Both the position numbers and the translations under genes were made by a program. Of a DNA stretch of 64,000 nt, positions 43,590 to 55,673 are shown in pieces. This DNA comes from Pogonophryne albipinna (Eukaryota > Chordata > Actinopteri > Perciformes > Artedidraconidae). The first letter of the stretch is position 1, and each line of letters begins with the position of its first letter. Where the stretch lies: NCBI GenBank assembly GCA_028583405.1, contig CM053256.1, forward strand, positions 17,943,534 through 18,007,533, given 5' to 3'. The notes below the pieces were generated by a model. The model was not told the DNA's origin and did not search any database. It saw only the letters and a list, made by a program, of their open reading frames with translations.

Positions 43590-45855
43590 CCTTTAATGTG
43601 ACCAGGGGGATAAGACAAGGCTGCTCGATGTCAGGCATGTTGTACACACTGGCAATAGAACCCATGCTACACAATATCCGCTCTTTTAATGAGGGCCTGT
43701 TTTTACCTGGTTTTAATACACGTTTTATTTGATCGGCCTATGCAGACGACATCATTGTTTTTATAAAAAATCAACAGGATGTTTTAAAGCTAGGGCAGGT
43801 AGTGGACACCTTCCAAAAGATCTCCTCTGCAAAGGTCAACTGGGCTAAGAGTGAGGCCCTAGCAGTGGGGGAGTGGACTGGTGGCCTCCCTCAACTCCCA
43901 GGTGGATTGACATGGAAGAGGGGTGGTCTAAAATATCTGGGGGTCCATCTTGGAGATGAGGTCACACTGGGGAAAAACTGGGAAGGAGTTTTAGAAAAGG
44001 TGGAGGGGAAACTCAACAAGTGGCGCTGGTTGTTTCCCCACATGTCCTACAGAGGCAGGGTGCTAGTCATCAACAACCTGGTAGCATCCAGCCTCTGGCA
44101 TAAGCTAAAGTGTGTGGAGCCCCCTGCTGGTCTTTTAAAAAAGCTGCAAGGTATTATTTTAAATTTCTTTTGGGATAAGTTGCACTGGGTTCCTCAGTGC
44201 ATGCTGTACCTGCCAAAGGAAGAAGGTGGGCAAGGGTTGGTGCACCTGGAGAGTCGAGCAGCTGCTTTTAAACTACAGTTTTTACAAAGATACCTGACAG
44301 GAAACGATGATGTCGTCTGGGGGCTGGTAGCCAGCACCATTTTAAGGGGGGTAGCAGGCCTGGGTTTGGATGCGTCATTGTTTTTAACAAACTGTGATTT
44401 TACTCGTGTGTGTGTTTTGCCCCGTTTTACAAAGGACTTTTTAAAGTATGGACACTTTTTAAATGGGCCAGAGTAGGTCCCGCAGCATCTCTGTTCTGGC
44501 TCCTGGAAGAGCCTCTGGTGTGGGGGGCCCGGCTGGACGTCCAGGACGGCAGCAGACCTGCACTCACTGAGAGGCTTCAGTCCGTTGGGGTCGTGAAGCT
44601 GAAGAACATCGTGGATGCTGCAGGTCCTGGACTCCACAACACTGAGGCCGTGGCCTCTCTGCTCGGCCTGAAGTCGGCCCGCCACACCAGAACCATCCTG
44701 AACGAGTGGATTAAAAGACTATCTGATGATGAGATGGAGGTGCTGCGGGAGTATTCCAACAGGAAGGAAACCCCGGACGAAGGGGACCCTTTTCCAGACA
44801 TTGGGATTTTAACAGACCAGGATGGACTCAAACACAGACTTCATGCAGACTTCCACATGCTTAATGGGAAAGGTTTTTATAGAATCTGCACTCTGGCCCT
44901 GAACAAACAGAAGCTAAGCGAGAGGAGAGACACGGTGTGGAAACAGAGGCTTAACGTCCCGGGGGGCTGTGAACCAGTATGGAGGCTCTTCTACAAACCT
45001 CCACTGAACAAGCGGTCAGGAGATCTGCAGTGGAGGATCCTCCACGGGGCCCTGGGCGTTAACGCCTTTGTGTCGAAGATAAACCCCACCGTGTCCTCCG
45101 AGTGTCCGTTCTGCACTCAGAGAGAGACAATCACTCACTGCTACCTGGACTGTCACAGACAGAGACAGACAGAGAGAGACAGAGACAGACAGAGAGAGAG
45201 ACAGACAGAGAGACAATCACTCACTGCTACCTGGACTGTCACAGACTGAGACAGACAGAGAGAGACAGAGACAGACAGAGAGAGAGACAGACAGAGAGAC
45301 GATCACTCACTGCTACCTGGACTGTCACAGACTGAGACAGACAGAGAGAGACAGAGACAGACAGAGAGAGACAGAGACAGACAGAGAGACAGAGACAGAC
45401 AGAGAGACAGAGACAGACAGAGAGACAATCACTCACTGCTACCTGGACTGTCACAGACTGAAGCCTCTTTTTAATGTTTTAAAAACTGTGTTTTCAGACT
45501 GTGGGGAGGTTTTTACAGAGACTGCTTTTATTTTTGGTGCTGGCTACAACAAAAAGAATGCAAGGAAGTGGGAACTGTTGAATTTTATTGTGGGCCAGGC
45601 AAAAATATCGATCTACAAAAGCAGGAAAAACAAAATAAACAGTACAGCCGGTCAGCAACTCAATCAAATGTTTTTATCTTTGGTAAAGACACGAGTGAGC
45701 GTAGATTTTAGATTTCACTGTCTGATGAGAAGCATGGAAGAGTTTTTAACCCGGTGGTGTTTCACTACAGCTCTGTGGTGGGGGAGGAGCTCACTTTTAA
45801 CTCTGTTTTTGTGTAAGGAAAGAAAAAAAAGGGAATTTCTCTCTCAATGTAAATA
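43590..45855 (+). pseudogene. Tx1-like LINE: RT C-terminal half and tail
   Basis: The region continues the RT with a stop near 43730 just before YADDIIVFIKNQQD, the catalytic YADD box. An open frame from 43802 follows (LKYLGVHLGDEV, WRWLFPHMSYRGRVLV). A second frame from 44461 ends in the Cys/His motif [18 protein letters not shown]. That motif is multiplied into a tandem repeat (45126-45460), after which coding resumes with [19 protein letters not shown] to about 45855. Confidence 0.85.
45126..45460 (+). repeat. Tandem repeat in the LINE C-terminal Cys/His region
   Basis: A block beginning 'gacaatcactcactgctacc' occurs at 45126, 45212, 45298 and 45424 (steps 86, 86 and 126 bp), separated by 'agacagacagag' runs. 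Each copy re-encodes THCYLDCH, but the steps are not all multiples of three, so the frame is lost. Confidence 0.85.
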
Positions 45856-45925
45856 AGCAAATAATTTAGTTTGTTTGTTGAAATTCTAAATAAAAGTGTT
45901 TTTTTTTTAAATCTCTCTCTCTCTC

Positions 45926-46120
45926 TCGAATGACACAAGCACACTTTTATTTCCATGCAACTCTCTGATTGGTCTGGTGTCTTGCCTCTGTTGCATTCAC
46001 TGAACACGGGAAATTACAGTCCTGCTGTCCTCTCTAGTGTCATGATGAGGTTCACGTAAAGCACGGTTAATGTATTATATTATTGAGGTAGAATTGTCCG
46101 GGGCTACAGAAAAAACATTT
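45926..46120 (-). mobile_element. 5' region of the ZMYM1-type hAT, minus strand
   Basis: Reverse complement matches 56560-56720: 'tttcccgtgttcagtgaatg' and 'gcaagacaccagaccaatca' (with small differences). It is contiguous with the LINE tail on the left and with retroviral sequence on the right. Confidence 0.75.
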
Positions 46121-46182
46121 GGGGCAGGCCAAAATATTATTTTACCAACAATGTGGAATTTATTGGCTACATATTACACAGA

Positions 46183-47330
46183 TTATGCACAGCGGGAGCA
46201 GCAATAACCGTCAAATAATAATTCAGACAGGGGAGCTCCGCACCCCCTGCCTGCCGCTAGGGGGTGCTGCAGCGCCCTCAGCACCCCCCTTCCCGCGTCC
46301 ATGGTCGGCAGGGATTGGAGAGCCAGCTTCATGTTAATGAAGGCTTCGTCGGCTTCCGGCGTCCATATAAGGCGATCTGCAGGTTTCAAACCGGTGACAT
46401 GCGTGATGGTACGGAGTGGCTGTTCGAGTGGAGAATAGTTAGTAATGAATGACCTGCAGTATGAACACATACCCAAAAATGACATCATCTGTCGCTTAGT
46501 GACAGGTTTTGGCAGAGCAGCCAATGATGCAACACGCTTATCTGAAAGCGTTTTTCCCTCCCCTGAAATGATGTGACCCAGAAATGTAACTGTCTTTTGC
46601 ACATACTGAAGTTTAGACAAACTGGCCTTGTGGCCCTCGGCTGCGAGGTGTTTTAACAAGGAAATGGTATCAGCTTCACACTGTTCTGCTGTGGGTGCGC
46701 AAATCATGAGGTCATCAACATACTGGATGAGAGCGGTGCCTTTAGAAACTTGGAGAGAGGCCAAACTTGTACACAATGCCTGGTTGTACACAGTGGGAGA
46801 TTCGCAGTAGCCTTGACACAAACGTGTGAATGTGTAAGGCTTACCCTCATATTCAAATGCAAACCAAAATTGACTGTCTTTGTGTACAGGGACACTGAAA
46901 ATGCATTTGAGAGCTCTACAACAATGAAAAATGTGCAGAGGCTGGAACCTGAGAGAGAATGAGATAAGGATTTGGAACGAGCGGCGCGCGTGCATGTACG
47001 GCTTCATTTACAGCTCGTAAATCCTGCACAAATCTCCACTCGTCAGGAGGTTTGTCCCGGATCTTTTTAACAGGAAACACTGGAGTGCGTACCGAAGAAT
47101 CATTACATGGAACAATGACCCCTTGTTTAAGCAGAGAGGTAAAAACTGGCCAAATGCCATCAACAGCTTCACGCTTTAATGGGGACTGGGGTTGATTTGG
47201 GCGGTAGGTAGACTTTGGGGTGATAACAATAGGTTCGGCAGAACGGATTAAACCAACATCATATTTGTGAGCTGCCCAGAGTGTCGGAGGCACATCTTTT
47301 AGCTTACATTTCAGGGCTTTGTGGACTTAA
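46183..47330 (-). pseudogene. Endogenous retrovirus reverse transcriptase
   Basis: Minus-strand frames contain FTSLLKQGVIVPCNDS, EWRFVQDLRAVNEAV, then after a break near 46915 VHKDSQFWFAFEYEG and the catalytic IQYVDDLMICAP, followed by the connection region (TKRQMMSFLGMCSYCRSF). The YVDD box is retroviral. There is at least one frame shift, and the 3' part of pol is lost at 46180. The 5' part continues beyond the L2 insertion at 51.06-52.1 kb. Old, defective copy. Confidence 0.85.
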
Positions 47331-50300
47331 TCCATGACAAACTGGAGTTGAGACCAGGAGGCGGAGTCGCAGTCTTACACGCTTCTCTGCGCTCTCTCCT
47401 AGGCAGTCATCCATAGGAATCCCGAACCCAATAAAATACCCAATATTAGCGGTGTGTGTGTGTCTGCCCAAGGACAATTAAAGGTAAAACCTAATAGAGG
47501 TGTCATACATAATAACCTAATAAAAGTAAATGTAACAACTACTACAGTGCAACAAAACAGGAATATTAAATGTGGTCTCTTAAACATAAGATCTCTAGCA
47601 TCTAAAGCAATATTGGTAAATGATTTAATATCAGATTATAATATTGATATATGCTGTCTCACTGAAACTTGGTTGAGACATGAAGAATATGTCAGCATAA
47701 ATGAGGCCACTCCACCCAGCCATATCAACACTCATATTGCCCGAGGCGTGGGCCGAGGAGGTGGAGTTGCAGCAATCTTTGACTCAAGTTTACTTATCAA
47801 TACTAAACCAAAATTAAATTATACCTCCTTTGAAAGTCTCGTTTTTAGTCTTACGCATCTGACCTGGAAAACTTTGCAGCCAATCTTATTTGTTACAGTG
47901 TACCGTGCACCAGGTCCTTATTCAGAATTCTTATCAGAATTCTCTGAGTTTTTATCAACTTTGGTTCTTAAAACAGATAAAGTAATTATCGTAGGTGACT
48001 TTAATATTCATGTTGACGATGATAAAAATAGCCTTACTGTTGCATTTAACTCTATATTAGATTCTGTTGGTTTCTGTCAGAGTGTAAATAAACCAACCCA
48101 CTGCTATAATCACACTCTCGACCTTGTTCTGACTTATGGTATTGAAATTGAGCAACTATTAGTCGAACCGCATAATCCTGCTTTATCTGACCATTTCTTA
48201 GTAACTTTTGAAGTGCTGTTACTAGACTACAAAGCATTAGTCAAAAGCTCCTGCAGCAGAAACCTATCTGTTCGTGCTATAGCCAAATTTAAGGAAGAGA
48301 TTCCACCAATATTTAACTCGATAGCATGTCTGCATGTAAGGGAGGAAGCTTATACAAAATGTACACCACCCCAAATTGATCATGTTGTTGATAGTGCTAC
48401 AGATGCGCTGCGAATAAAATTAGACTCTGTTGCTCCTTTGAAAAAGAAGAAAATAAAACAACATAGATTAGCTCCATGGCATAATGCAGAAACCCGCAAA
48501 ATAAAGCAAAAGTCGAGACAACTTGAAAGGATATGGCGTTCCACTAAACTTGAAGAATCTCGTTTAATTTGGCATATTACTCTCAATGAATATAAGAAAG
48601 CACTGCGTAAAGCGAGAGCAGCCTACTACTCTTCATTAATAGATGAGAATAAGAATAATGCAAGATTTCTTTTCAGCACTGTAGCCAGGCTGACAGAGAG
48701 CCACAGCTCGATTGAGCCTTCTATTCCCATAGCACTCAGTAGTAATGATTTTATGTGCTTTTTTAACGATAAAATTGTTACTCTTAGAAACAAAATTAAT
48801 GACCTCTTGCCTTTGACCAGTATAGTGTTATCAACAGCTCCCGGAAACGTAAGTTCTAATATTACACTAGATAGTAAACTAGAATGCTTTTCAGCCATTA
48901 ACCTTGAACAATTAAATTCAATGATTCTCTCTTCTAAACCATCAACGTGTATGTTAGACCCAATTCCAACTAAGCTGTTGAAGGAAGTTTTTCCATTAAT
49001 TGGCACTTCTTTATTAAATATTATGAATATGTCTTTATTATCAGGCTATGTTCCACAATCATTCAAAGTAGCAGTGATAAAACCGCTTCTTAAAAAGCAC
49101 AACCTCGATCCAGAGGTTTTAGCCAATTATAGACCTATTTCTAATCTTCCGTTCCTCTCAAAAATTCTTGAGAAAGCGGTCGCAAAACAGTTGTGTGATT
49201 ACTTAAAAAACAATGATTTATTTGAAGATTTTCAGTCTGGCTTTAGAACACATCATAGCACAGAGACAGCTCTGGTTAAAGTCACAAATGACATTCTAAT
49301 AGCCTCAGACAAGGGACTTGTCTCTATTCTTGTTTTGCTCGATCTCAGTGCTGCATTTGATACTATCGATCATGATATCTTATTGCAAAGACTAGAGCAC
49401 TTAGTTGGCATACAGGGAACTGCTTTAGGCTGGTTTAGGTCCTATCTATCTGAACGCTCTCAGTTTGTACGTGTCAATGATGAATCTTCCACGCAAACCA
49501 AAGTTAGCCATGGAGTGCCACAGGGCTCAGTGCTCGGACCTATTTTGTTCACATTATATATGCTTCCGTTAGGCAATATTATAAGGAATCATTCTGTAAA
49601 TTTTCATTGTTATGCAGATGATACTCAACTATATTTATCAATCGAGCCTGATGAAATTAATCATCTAAATAAAATTCAAGACTGCCTCAAGGACTTAAAA
49701 ACGTGGATGACCTTAAACTTTTTGATGTTAAACACGACCAAAACTGAAGTTATTGTACTTGGCCCGAAGAATCTAAGAAACAAATTATCTAAAGATATAC
49801 TAACTATGGATGGCATTAATTTGGCCTCCAGTGAGACTGTAAGGAATCTTGGTGTTATATTTGATCAGGATTTATCCTTTAACGCCCACATAAAATCAAT
49901 TTCAAGGACCGCCTACTTCCATCTACGTAACATTGCAAAAATCAGGCATATCTTGCCTCAAAACGATGCAGAGAAACTAGTCCATGCATTTGTTACTTCA
50001 AGGCTGGATTATTGTAACTCTTTATTATCAGGGTGTACCAAGAAGTCAGTCAAGTCGCTTCAGCTGATTCAAAATGCTGCAGCTCGTGTACGAACCAGAG
50101 TTAGGAAAAGGGACCACATTACTCCTGTTCTGGCTGCCTTACACTGGCTCCCTATAGAACACAGGATAGAATTTAAAATTCTTCTTCTCGCCTACAAAGC
50201 CCTTAATGGGCAGGCGCCATCTTACCTTAAAGAACTCATTATACCCTACTGTCCTACTAGGGCATTGCGTTCCAAGAATGCAGGGTTGTTGGTTGTTCCT

Positions 50301-51055
50301 AGAGTCTCTAAAAGTACAATGGGAGCCAGAGCCTTTTCTTATCAAGCTCCACATTTGTGGAATCAGCTTCCAGTTTGTGTTCGGGCGGCAGACACCCTAT
50401 CCGTTTTTAAGAGTGCGCTTAAGACCTTCCTTTTTGATAAAGCTTATAGTTAGGGCTGATTAGATTCAGCCCCTAGTTTTGCTGATAGGCTTAGTTTGTC
50501 GGGGGACATCTTACTTCTTCCTTCTCTCTGTCTATACCTGTGTACTCTCATGTTCCGATTAACCCAGCTTCCCCAAATTTCTTTCTTTTTGGTGTCTATA
50601 TACGCTGGGATCCGGAGTCATGGATGATCCTGCGGTCCTGTGTCCTGCATCGCGAGCCCTGGATCTTGAGTCGTGGCTGTGGTCATGGATCATAGGTCCT
50701 GGATGGATATCCTCGTGGATTCATCTTCCTATTATACACACATGCATTTCCAAACATTTGGACTACCTATGTTGCAAATGTATTATCATTTCAATTTACA
50801 CACGGCATCTATTGCACGTCTGTCCGTCCTGGGAGAGGGATCCCTCCTCTGTTGCTCTCCCTGAGGTTTCTCCCATTTTTCCCTTTAAAACTGTGGGTTT
50901 TCTTCGGAAGTTTTTCCTTGTACGATGTGAGGGTCTAAGGACAGAGGGTGTCGTATTGTCATACTGATATTTTGTACAAACTGTGAAGTCCACTGAGACA
51001 AATGTAACATTTGTGATATTGGGCTATATAAATAAACATTGATTGATTGATTGAT
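47331..51055 (+). mobile_element. L2 (Maui-like) LINE inserted antisense in retroviral pol
   Basis: A near-complete element: short 5' leader, one 999-codon ORF, a 600-bp 3' UTR and the (TGAT/ATTG)n tail at about 51035-51055, typical of L2. Retroviral pol sequence resumes on both sides. Confidence 0.9.
47454..50453 (+). CDS. L2 endonuclease-reverse transcriptase, 999 aa, intact
   Basis: The single open frame starts [10 protein letters not shown]. The apurinic-type endonuclease opens with [18 protein letters not shown], has the LTETW box, GDFNIH at about residue 181 and the SDHF box at about 245. The RT has [50 protein letters not shown] and the catalytic [10 protein letters not shown] at about residue 718. 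The tail contains [18 protein letters not shown] and [14 protein letters not shown], usual for L2/CR1 proteins. All catalytic boxes that I can name are present and there is no stop, so the protein could be active. Annotators might treat the first 40 residues as leader. Confidence 0.93.
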   Translation: MCVSAQGQLKVKPNRGVIHNNLIKVNVTTTTVQQNRNIKCGLLNIRSLASKAILVNDLISDYNIDICCLTETWLRHEEYVSINEATPPSHINTHIARGVGRGGGVAAIFDSSLLINTKPKLNYTSFESLVFSLTHLTWKTLQPILFVTVYRAPGPYSEFLSEFSEFLSTLVLKTDKVIIVGDFNIHVDDDKNSLTVAFNSILDSVGFCQSVNKPTHCYNHTLDLVLTYGIEIEQLLVEPHNPALSDHFLVTFEVLLLDYKALVKSSCSRNLSVRAIAKFKEEIPPIFNSIACLHVREEAYTKCTPPQIDHVVDSATDALRIKLDSVAPLKKKKIKQHRLAPWHNAETRKIKQKSRQLERIWRSTKLEESRLIWHITLNEYKKALRKARAAYYSSLIDENKNNARFLFSTVARLTESHSSIEPSIPIALSSNDFMCFFNDKIVTLRNKINDLLPLTSIVLSTAPGNVSSNITLDSKLECFSAINLEQLNSMILSSKPSTCMLDPIPTKLLKEVFPLIGTSLLNIMNMSLLSGYVPQSFKVAVIKPLLKKHNLDPEVLANYRPISNLPFLSKILEKAVAKQLCDYLKNNDLFEDFQSGFRTHHSTETALVKVTNDILIASDKGLVSILVLLDLSAAFDTIDHDILLQRLEHLVGIQGTALGWFRSYLSERSQFVRVNDESSTQTKVSHGVPQGSVLGPILFTLYMLPLGNIIRNHSVNFHCYADDTQLYLSIEPDEINHLNKIQDCLKDLKTWMTLNFLMLNTTKTEVIVLGPKNLRNKLSKDILTMDGINLASSETVRNLGVIFDQDLSFNAHIKSISRTAYFHLRNIAKIRHILPQNDAEKLVHAFVTSRLDYCNSLLSGCTKKSVKSLQLIQNAAARVRTRVRKRDHITPVLAALHWLPIEHRIEFKILLLAYKALNGQAPSYLKELIIPYCPTRALRSKNAGLLVVPRVSKSTMGARAFSYQAPHLWNQLPVCVRAADTLSVFKSALKTFLFDKAYS

Positions 51056-52090
51056 AGCGCGGCAGGAAGCTCAGAAATATGAGAGTAACCTGAAAACACA
51101 GGCTCCCCTGGGCCTGGCACAGGGTTAACAGAATCATCCCCAATCAGAGCCAGAGTACGCAGCGCGTGTACATTACAGTTGACATCGTACTTAAACACAT
51201 CATGTGACATAGAGTACATGATCTGAAGTGTGTGTGTGGCTGTCCAATCAGTAATAGATTCCCAATCTTTAACGAATGGACCCAAATCCCTCCATTTATC
51301 AGTGGGGCCCCTTGCTAGTGAAATGTGTGGGACCGCCCCTGGGATTTGATACAGCTTGTGTTGTGTGGGTGTGAGTGTGACAGAAATAGCGCTGCGCAGC
51401 GAGCTCCAATACATTGTTTTAAGCATGATTTCATCATTCACACATTCCAACAGAAACTGTTCATCGTAGTATTTGCATGTATCATCAGAAACACTAGCAG
51501 TGCAATGCAAATGAGGAGCTTCCATAAACACAGCCATTGAGGAGACACGCTGACGGGCCAAACGCAACCGTTTCTGAGAATCAGGAAATGTTGCCAGCCA
51601 TGATACACATACAACAATTCTTCGTCAAATGAGAGTTTTTGGACCATCGTGGGAGATGGTCGTCTGACTTTTAGACCCTCATTTGTAGAGATGAGGTCAA
51701 GGCCAAACCGGAGGATCAAGTCTCTGCCCAGTAAATGTATAGGGCAGACAGATGACAGAAGAAAACTGTGTTTTACTGATGCGGGAAATGGATGGCTGGC
51801 ATCACCGTTATCTCTACACTGAATTGGTACAGAAAACTTCTCCTTTACAGTCACACCAGCAGCTCCTATTGAGTGAATACATCTACCACTTAATTTGCAA
51901 TCAGGCAAATCTGCCATTTTTACCACAGAATGTGTAGCCCCAGAATCAACCAAAAATGTAACATCAACACCCATGATAGCCAGAGTTAGTGTGGGAAATG
52001 TCTTAAATGCTGTTTCAGTGTCATATTTCAAATATGTAACCTCTTTAACCACAGGCATGTTTTCAATTTTTTCTAATGTATCAATAGCTT
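51056..52090 (-). pseudogene. Endogenous retrovirus protease and start of pol
   Basis: The minus strand encodes a retroviral aspartic protease: FLVDSGATHSVVKM with the DSG active site, and the flap/end motif LLGRDLILRFGLDL. After a frame change near 51560, an approximately 150-residue pol leader follows (LTPTQHKLYQIPGAVPHI, SLARGPTDKWRDLGPF) up to SELPAAL, where the L2 is inserted. Together with 46183-47330 this is one disrupted pol gene. No gag or env was seen nearby. Confidence 0.8.
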
Positions 52091-52095
52091 GCATG

Positions 52096-52096
<1 letters not shown>

Positions 52097-52190
<94 letters not shown>
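52097..52190 (+). repeat. (TG)47 microsatellite
   Basis: An uninterrupted dinucleotide tract of 94 bp lies at the 5' edge of the protease frame. Confidence 0.97.
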
Positions 52191-52191
<1 letters not shown>

Positions 52192-52240
52192 CACTTCCCT
52201 GTTTTGATGCTGCAGGCAGAGGTCCCGTCTAACTCGACCG

Positions 52241-52668
52241 AACTGTCACAAAATGTAATACTAACCAATTGAAAATAGTTAAATTTACATTGGAAACCTC
52301 TTGTAGATATCACTGTTAAGAGTAGTTATCTGCCAATAGGACAGAATCATTCCTACACAAATGCAGTTTGAGTAATTCACTTAATATATTCACTTAACAC
52401 TTTAATATAGTCATTTTCACTTAATACTCTAATATAGTCATCTTTCTGCATTCAAAACTAAGCTGTACAATTTGACATGATAATGAGGAAAAAAGGCCTC
52501 CGACAATGCAGATCATTTTTTGATCATATACATTTTAAGATGGGGGTCAAGGCTTAATATGTGGGAGCATATGTCCCTTGCCCCCTTTCAGGAGCCCCAC
52601 TGGATTAGCTTTGATCAGAAATATTTGTATAAAAAGCTTGTTAGCTGGCTGTCCATCTCATAACGTCA
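52241..52668 (-). mobile_element. Fragment of ZMYM1-type hAT intron
   Basis: The reverse complement matches 57484-57905 over the whole length with scattered differences (for example 'aaaggcctccgacaatgcag' against its inverse). In the sister copy this segment lies in an intron of the hAT gene. Confidence 0.75.
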
Positions 52669-52898
52669 CATTTCATGTTTTTCTCTCCGGTCTTCCTCCA
52701 TGTTTTTCATGGCCAGTTTTTGTGTTATTGTTTTCCTGAGCTACCGTTTTGATCCATGCAATGTTTTGTTATCAGCTTTTAAATAAAGCTCGCTTTTTGT
52801 TTCTAAACCTTTTTCCGTTTTTGTAGTCTGCATTTGGGTCCTACCTTTTCCGCGATCTTACAGAGATCATAACAGGGAGGGGGAGACTGAAGAGTTGT
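52669..52898 (+). other. LTR-like fragment
   Basis: The fragment carries AATAAA (about 52780) and ends 'cgcgatcttaca', resembling the 3' edge of gypsy-type LTRs. No partner LTR is present. Confidence 0.35.
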
Positions 52899-53604
52899 CT
52901 ATTGTAATGGAGAAACTGTCAGGTTTGGTTGGGGTGGAAATTGTTGGGGTCTGCACCAGGTTTCTTCAGTATGGGCGTGATGGCGGCTGATTTGAAAAGT
53001 GAGGGAACAAGACCAGAGGTGAGGGAGGAGTGTATGATGACAGTTATAAGGGAGGACAATGAAGGTACAGGCTTTTACCAGGGGGGTAGGAAGAGGGTCT
53101 AACTGACAGGTAGATGGCTTGGATTTACTGATGAGGTCAGATATTACAACAGCAGAGGGAAGTGTGAAACTTGAAAGAGAATGAGAGAGATGGTCGGTGA
53201 AAACAGGGAGAGATATACTGCAGGTGGTGTTAGGAGTTAGTTGCTGGTGAATGTTTTCTATTTTGTCATTAAAAAATGACATGAGGGAGTGACAGTAGGC
53301 AGTTGAATACTGATGAGGTGCAAGAGAGTCCGGTGGTCGTAGAATGTTCTTCACTGTAGAGAACAGGACCCTTGTGTTCCCTTCGCCAGAGCTGATGAGA
53401 ACTGCGTAATATGATGATTGGTTGTAGAGAGAGTGTCCTTGTAATGGAGAATGTGGTTATTGTACATTTCTTTGTGAACGACAAGTCCAGTTTTTTTGCA
53501 GAGGCGTTCCAATCGACGGCCTTTTGTTTTGAGTTGGCGTAGTTCAGGTGTAAACCAATATACACACATATACATATACACACACTCTCTAAAACATTTA
53601 AATG
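52899..53604 (-). pseudogene. LINE fragment: linker and RT start (CR1/L2/Rex-like)
   Basis: The minus strand reads ELRQLKTKGRRLERLCKK, then FFNDKIENIHQQL and ISKSKPSTCQLDPLPTPL, the linker and RT fingers of CR1-like LINEs. There are frame shifts near 53350 and 53070. It may be part of the same type of LINE as the endonuclease at 62.1-62.7 kb. Confidence 0.75.
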
Positions 53605-53962
53605 TAAATCTAAAGAATTGTTACAGGCTTGAGTCATAGCTTGGGAGCGTTGAGACCAAAAACAGTAGTGGCCGCTTCACTTGTTCTCACAAGCATAAAA
53701 TAAAAAGCACGTGCAATGTCAGACAATGTCAGTTTACTCACGAATCCGGGGAATAGGGTGAAAGGAATAGAAAGTGAATAGGATGAAAAGGAACTGGGAA
53801 ATGGGTGTCAATCACGAAGCTATTAACTGTATTGCTCTCTCTTAATCTCTCTGAAGCTTACTACACGTAACACTCATGTCTGCTCTCCTCTCAAAGCCAA
53901 AGCGTGGATGCCAGAGGTGGGAGTAAGTCCTACATGTGCAAGTCATGAGGAAGTCTCAAGTC
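53605..53962. other. No feature seen
   Basis: No ORF, terminal repeat or RNA gene is supported. The last 50 bp contain the first 'aagtc' motifs of the palindromic repeat interrupted by the next element. Confidence 0.4.
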
Positions 53963-54157
53963 TTAGACCCCGTTTACACGAGGACGAAACGGGTTGTATC
54001 TGCATAGTTTCTCTTGCGTATAGCCCTTTTGTTTACACAAGGCCATAAAAAAACAATAGAAACGGACCCCCCAAACGATAACGGGTCCCAAGGTGGATAG
54101 ATCTGCAAACGGAGCGCTCTGGGGGGGGCAAACGGCTCCGTGTGTAAGCCTCTATAC

Positions 54158-55561
54158 CAGGGGTCGGCAACAGGCGGACCGCGGTCCGGATCCGGACCCA
54201 GACGCCGTCCTATACGGACCCGGACCTATAATCAATACATTAATAGGGGATTTCAATTTTGACGGGGCGATTCTATTTTAACCGCCGCCGACAGGGGGCG
54301 AAAGAGACGAGTGAGCGATACAGGGAGAGAAACACAGAAGAAGAGACGAGTGAGCGATACAGGGAGAGAAACACAGAAGAAGAGACGAGTGAGCGATGCA
54401 GGGAGAGAAACACAGAAGAAGAGATGAGTGAGCGATACAGGGAGTGAAACACAGAAGAAGAGACGAGAGCGCGGCAGAGAGAAGCGGAGAGGAAAGTGAG
54501 TAAAGAGAATTGTTAGCGATACAGGGAGAGAAGTGGAGAGGAGAGTGAACAGGCGTGTTAGCGGCAGACAGGGAGAGACAAATAATTACACATGGCGCTC
54601 TCCAAGAAGAGGAAAGTGAGAACAGAGCTTTTAACCCTGAGTGGACTCATTCATGTTCATCCTGCCCACTGGGAGCACAGAACCAGTGTGTCTCATTTGT
54701 TCAGAGACCATGGCGCTCATTAAAATAGACAAAACGCCTCTATGAGACAAAACACAAAGTGTTTGACCAAACATTCCCTCTCAAGTCAGAACTGAGGTCA
54801 CAACAAATAAGCAGTCTCAGAGCCCAATATGATCAGTCCACCAGGATCAAAACTAACACTAAATATCGTTCCAGGGCAGGCTAACCGAGGCTAACCAATG
54901 AGCTAACCGAGGCTAACCAATGAGCACCTGCATGTGTGTATGAGAATGGCCCTGACACCATGTCAGCCCAGATTTAAACTCCTGGCAGGACAATAAGCTC
55001 CAGCTCAATTCTCTCACTGAACAGAACAAAGTGAGTGAGGGACTGTAATATAAGAGGGAAAGAAAGAGAAACTTTAAAACTGTTCAATTGTTATGATGTG
55101 TAAAGACTGATATTGTTCTATAATCATCTGAAACTGTTAAGTCATGATGTGAAAAGGTTAACAAAGAAAAAGGGAAACTCAAGCTGCTGCTACACCTTAT
55201 TTTATTTATCTAAAATTAAGCACTTTTAAGATGCACATATTTTCAAAAGCTATTTGATTTATTTTCTCTATTTTATTTTTAAATGCAGCCCGAGAGGAAC
55301 ATTACACATATCCACAGTATTTACTGTATATCTGTATAATTCTATGTTAATTGACAATAAATATTGTTGTTTTTGAATTGTACTTTCTTTATTTGATTGG
55401 CAGTCAGTTGTTGATTACATGCAGACATTGATAAAGCTACAGCTACTTCAATATATATCACACTAATTCATGAAGCAACTTAGACATTTTGATGTTCCGG
55501 ACCTTTGCATGGGGACATTTTCTCTAACTGGACCTCGTTGAATTTTAGTTGAATACCCTTG
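54158..55561 (+). mobile_element. hAT element inside the Harbinger-like element
   Basis: The element starts CAGGGGTCGGCAAC and ends GAATACCCTTG. The duplication is CTCTATAC (54150-54157) and CCCTATAC (55562-55569), one mismatch. The left end continues 'ggaccgcggtccgg', a common hAT form in fish. No transposase domain survives. Confidence 0.85.
54302..54480 (+). repeat. Tandem repeat, about 39-bp unit, four copies
   Basis: Units are 'gagacgagtgagcgatacag' followed by 'ggagagaaacacagaaga'. Degenerate extra units ('gcgatacagggagagaagtg') run to about 54540. The Arg/Glu-rich frame it creates is not a gene. Confidence 0.85.
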
Positions 55562-55673
55562 CCCTATACGATCATTTCCCGATAGATGAAGCTATAGCCC
55601 CGCCTCTCCCCACCTCTGCTGCTCACTGCTGTAGCATGGTCAGTAGCTACTGTTAGTGCTACTGCTACTGACC

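Larger units (their letters stand above)
40262..45880 (+). mobile_element. Tx1-like (L1-clade) LINE, interrupted by a hAT
   Basis: The order of domains is endonuclease end, RT, thumb, C-terminal Cys/His region, then a short 3' UTR with AATAAA (about 45891) and a T/A-rich tail. The 5' part is truncated. A 1659-bp hAT sits in the RT. The element is frame-broken. Confidence 0.85.
30514..46120 (-). mobile_element. ZMYM1/TTF-type hAT element, minus strand, broken by four insertions
   Basis: Four segments match the related plus-strand copy at 56504-59798 or carry its transposase. 30514-31181 is the 3' end, starting CAGGGGCGTCGCCTGG. 33440-33960 matches 58240-58800 inverted. 39712-40247 encodes the transposase C-terminus. 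45926-46120 matches the 5' end region (56560-56720 inverted). Between them lie a MITE, a Tc1, a chromovirus and a Tx1-like LINE. The outermost 5' TIR is missing where retroviral sequence starts. From 31182 a second hAT-like start (CAGTGGCGAGCC) is also present. 32894-33440 holds nothing I can assign. Confidence 0.7.

Noticed and set aside
45016..45454. Leucine/serine-rich minus-strand frames ([11 protein letters not shown])
   Set aside because: They are antisense translations of the 'agacagacagag' tandem repeat inside the LINE.
52097..52190. Cys-Val (or Thr-His) repeat protein frames over the (TG)n tract
   Set aside because: These are translations of a dinucleotide microsatellite.
54259..54447. 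Arg/Glu-rich repeat protein
   Set aside because: It is the translation of a 39-bp tandem repeat in a non-coding hAT.
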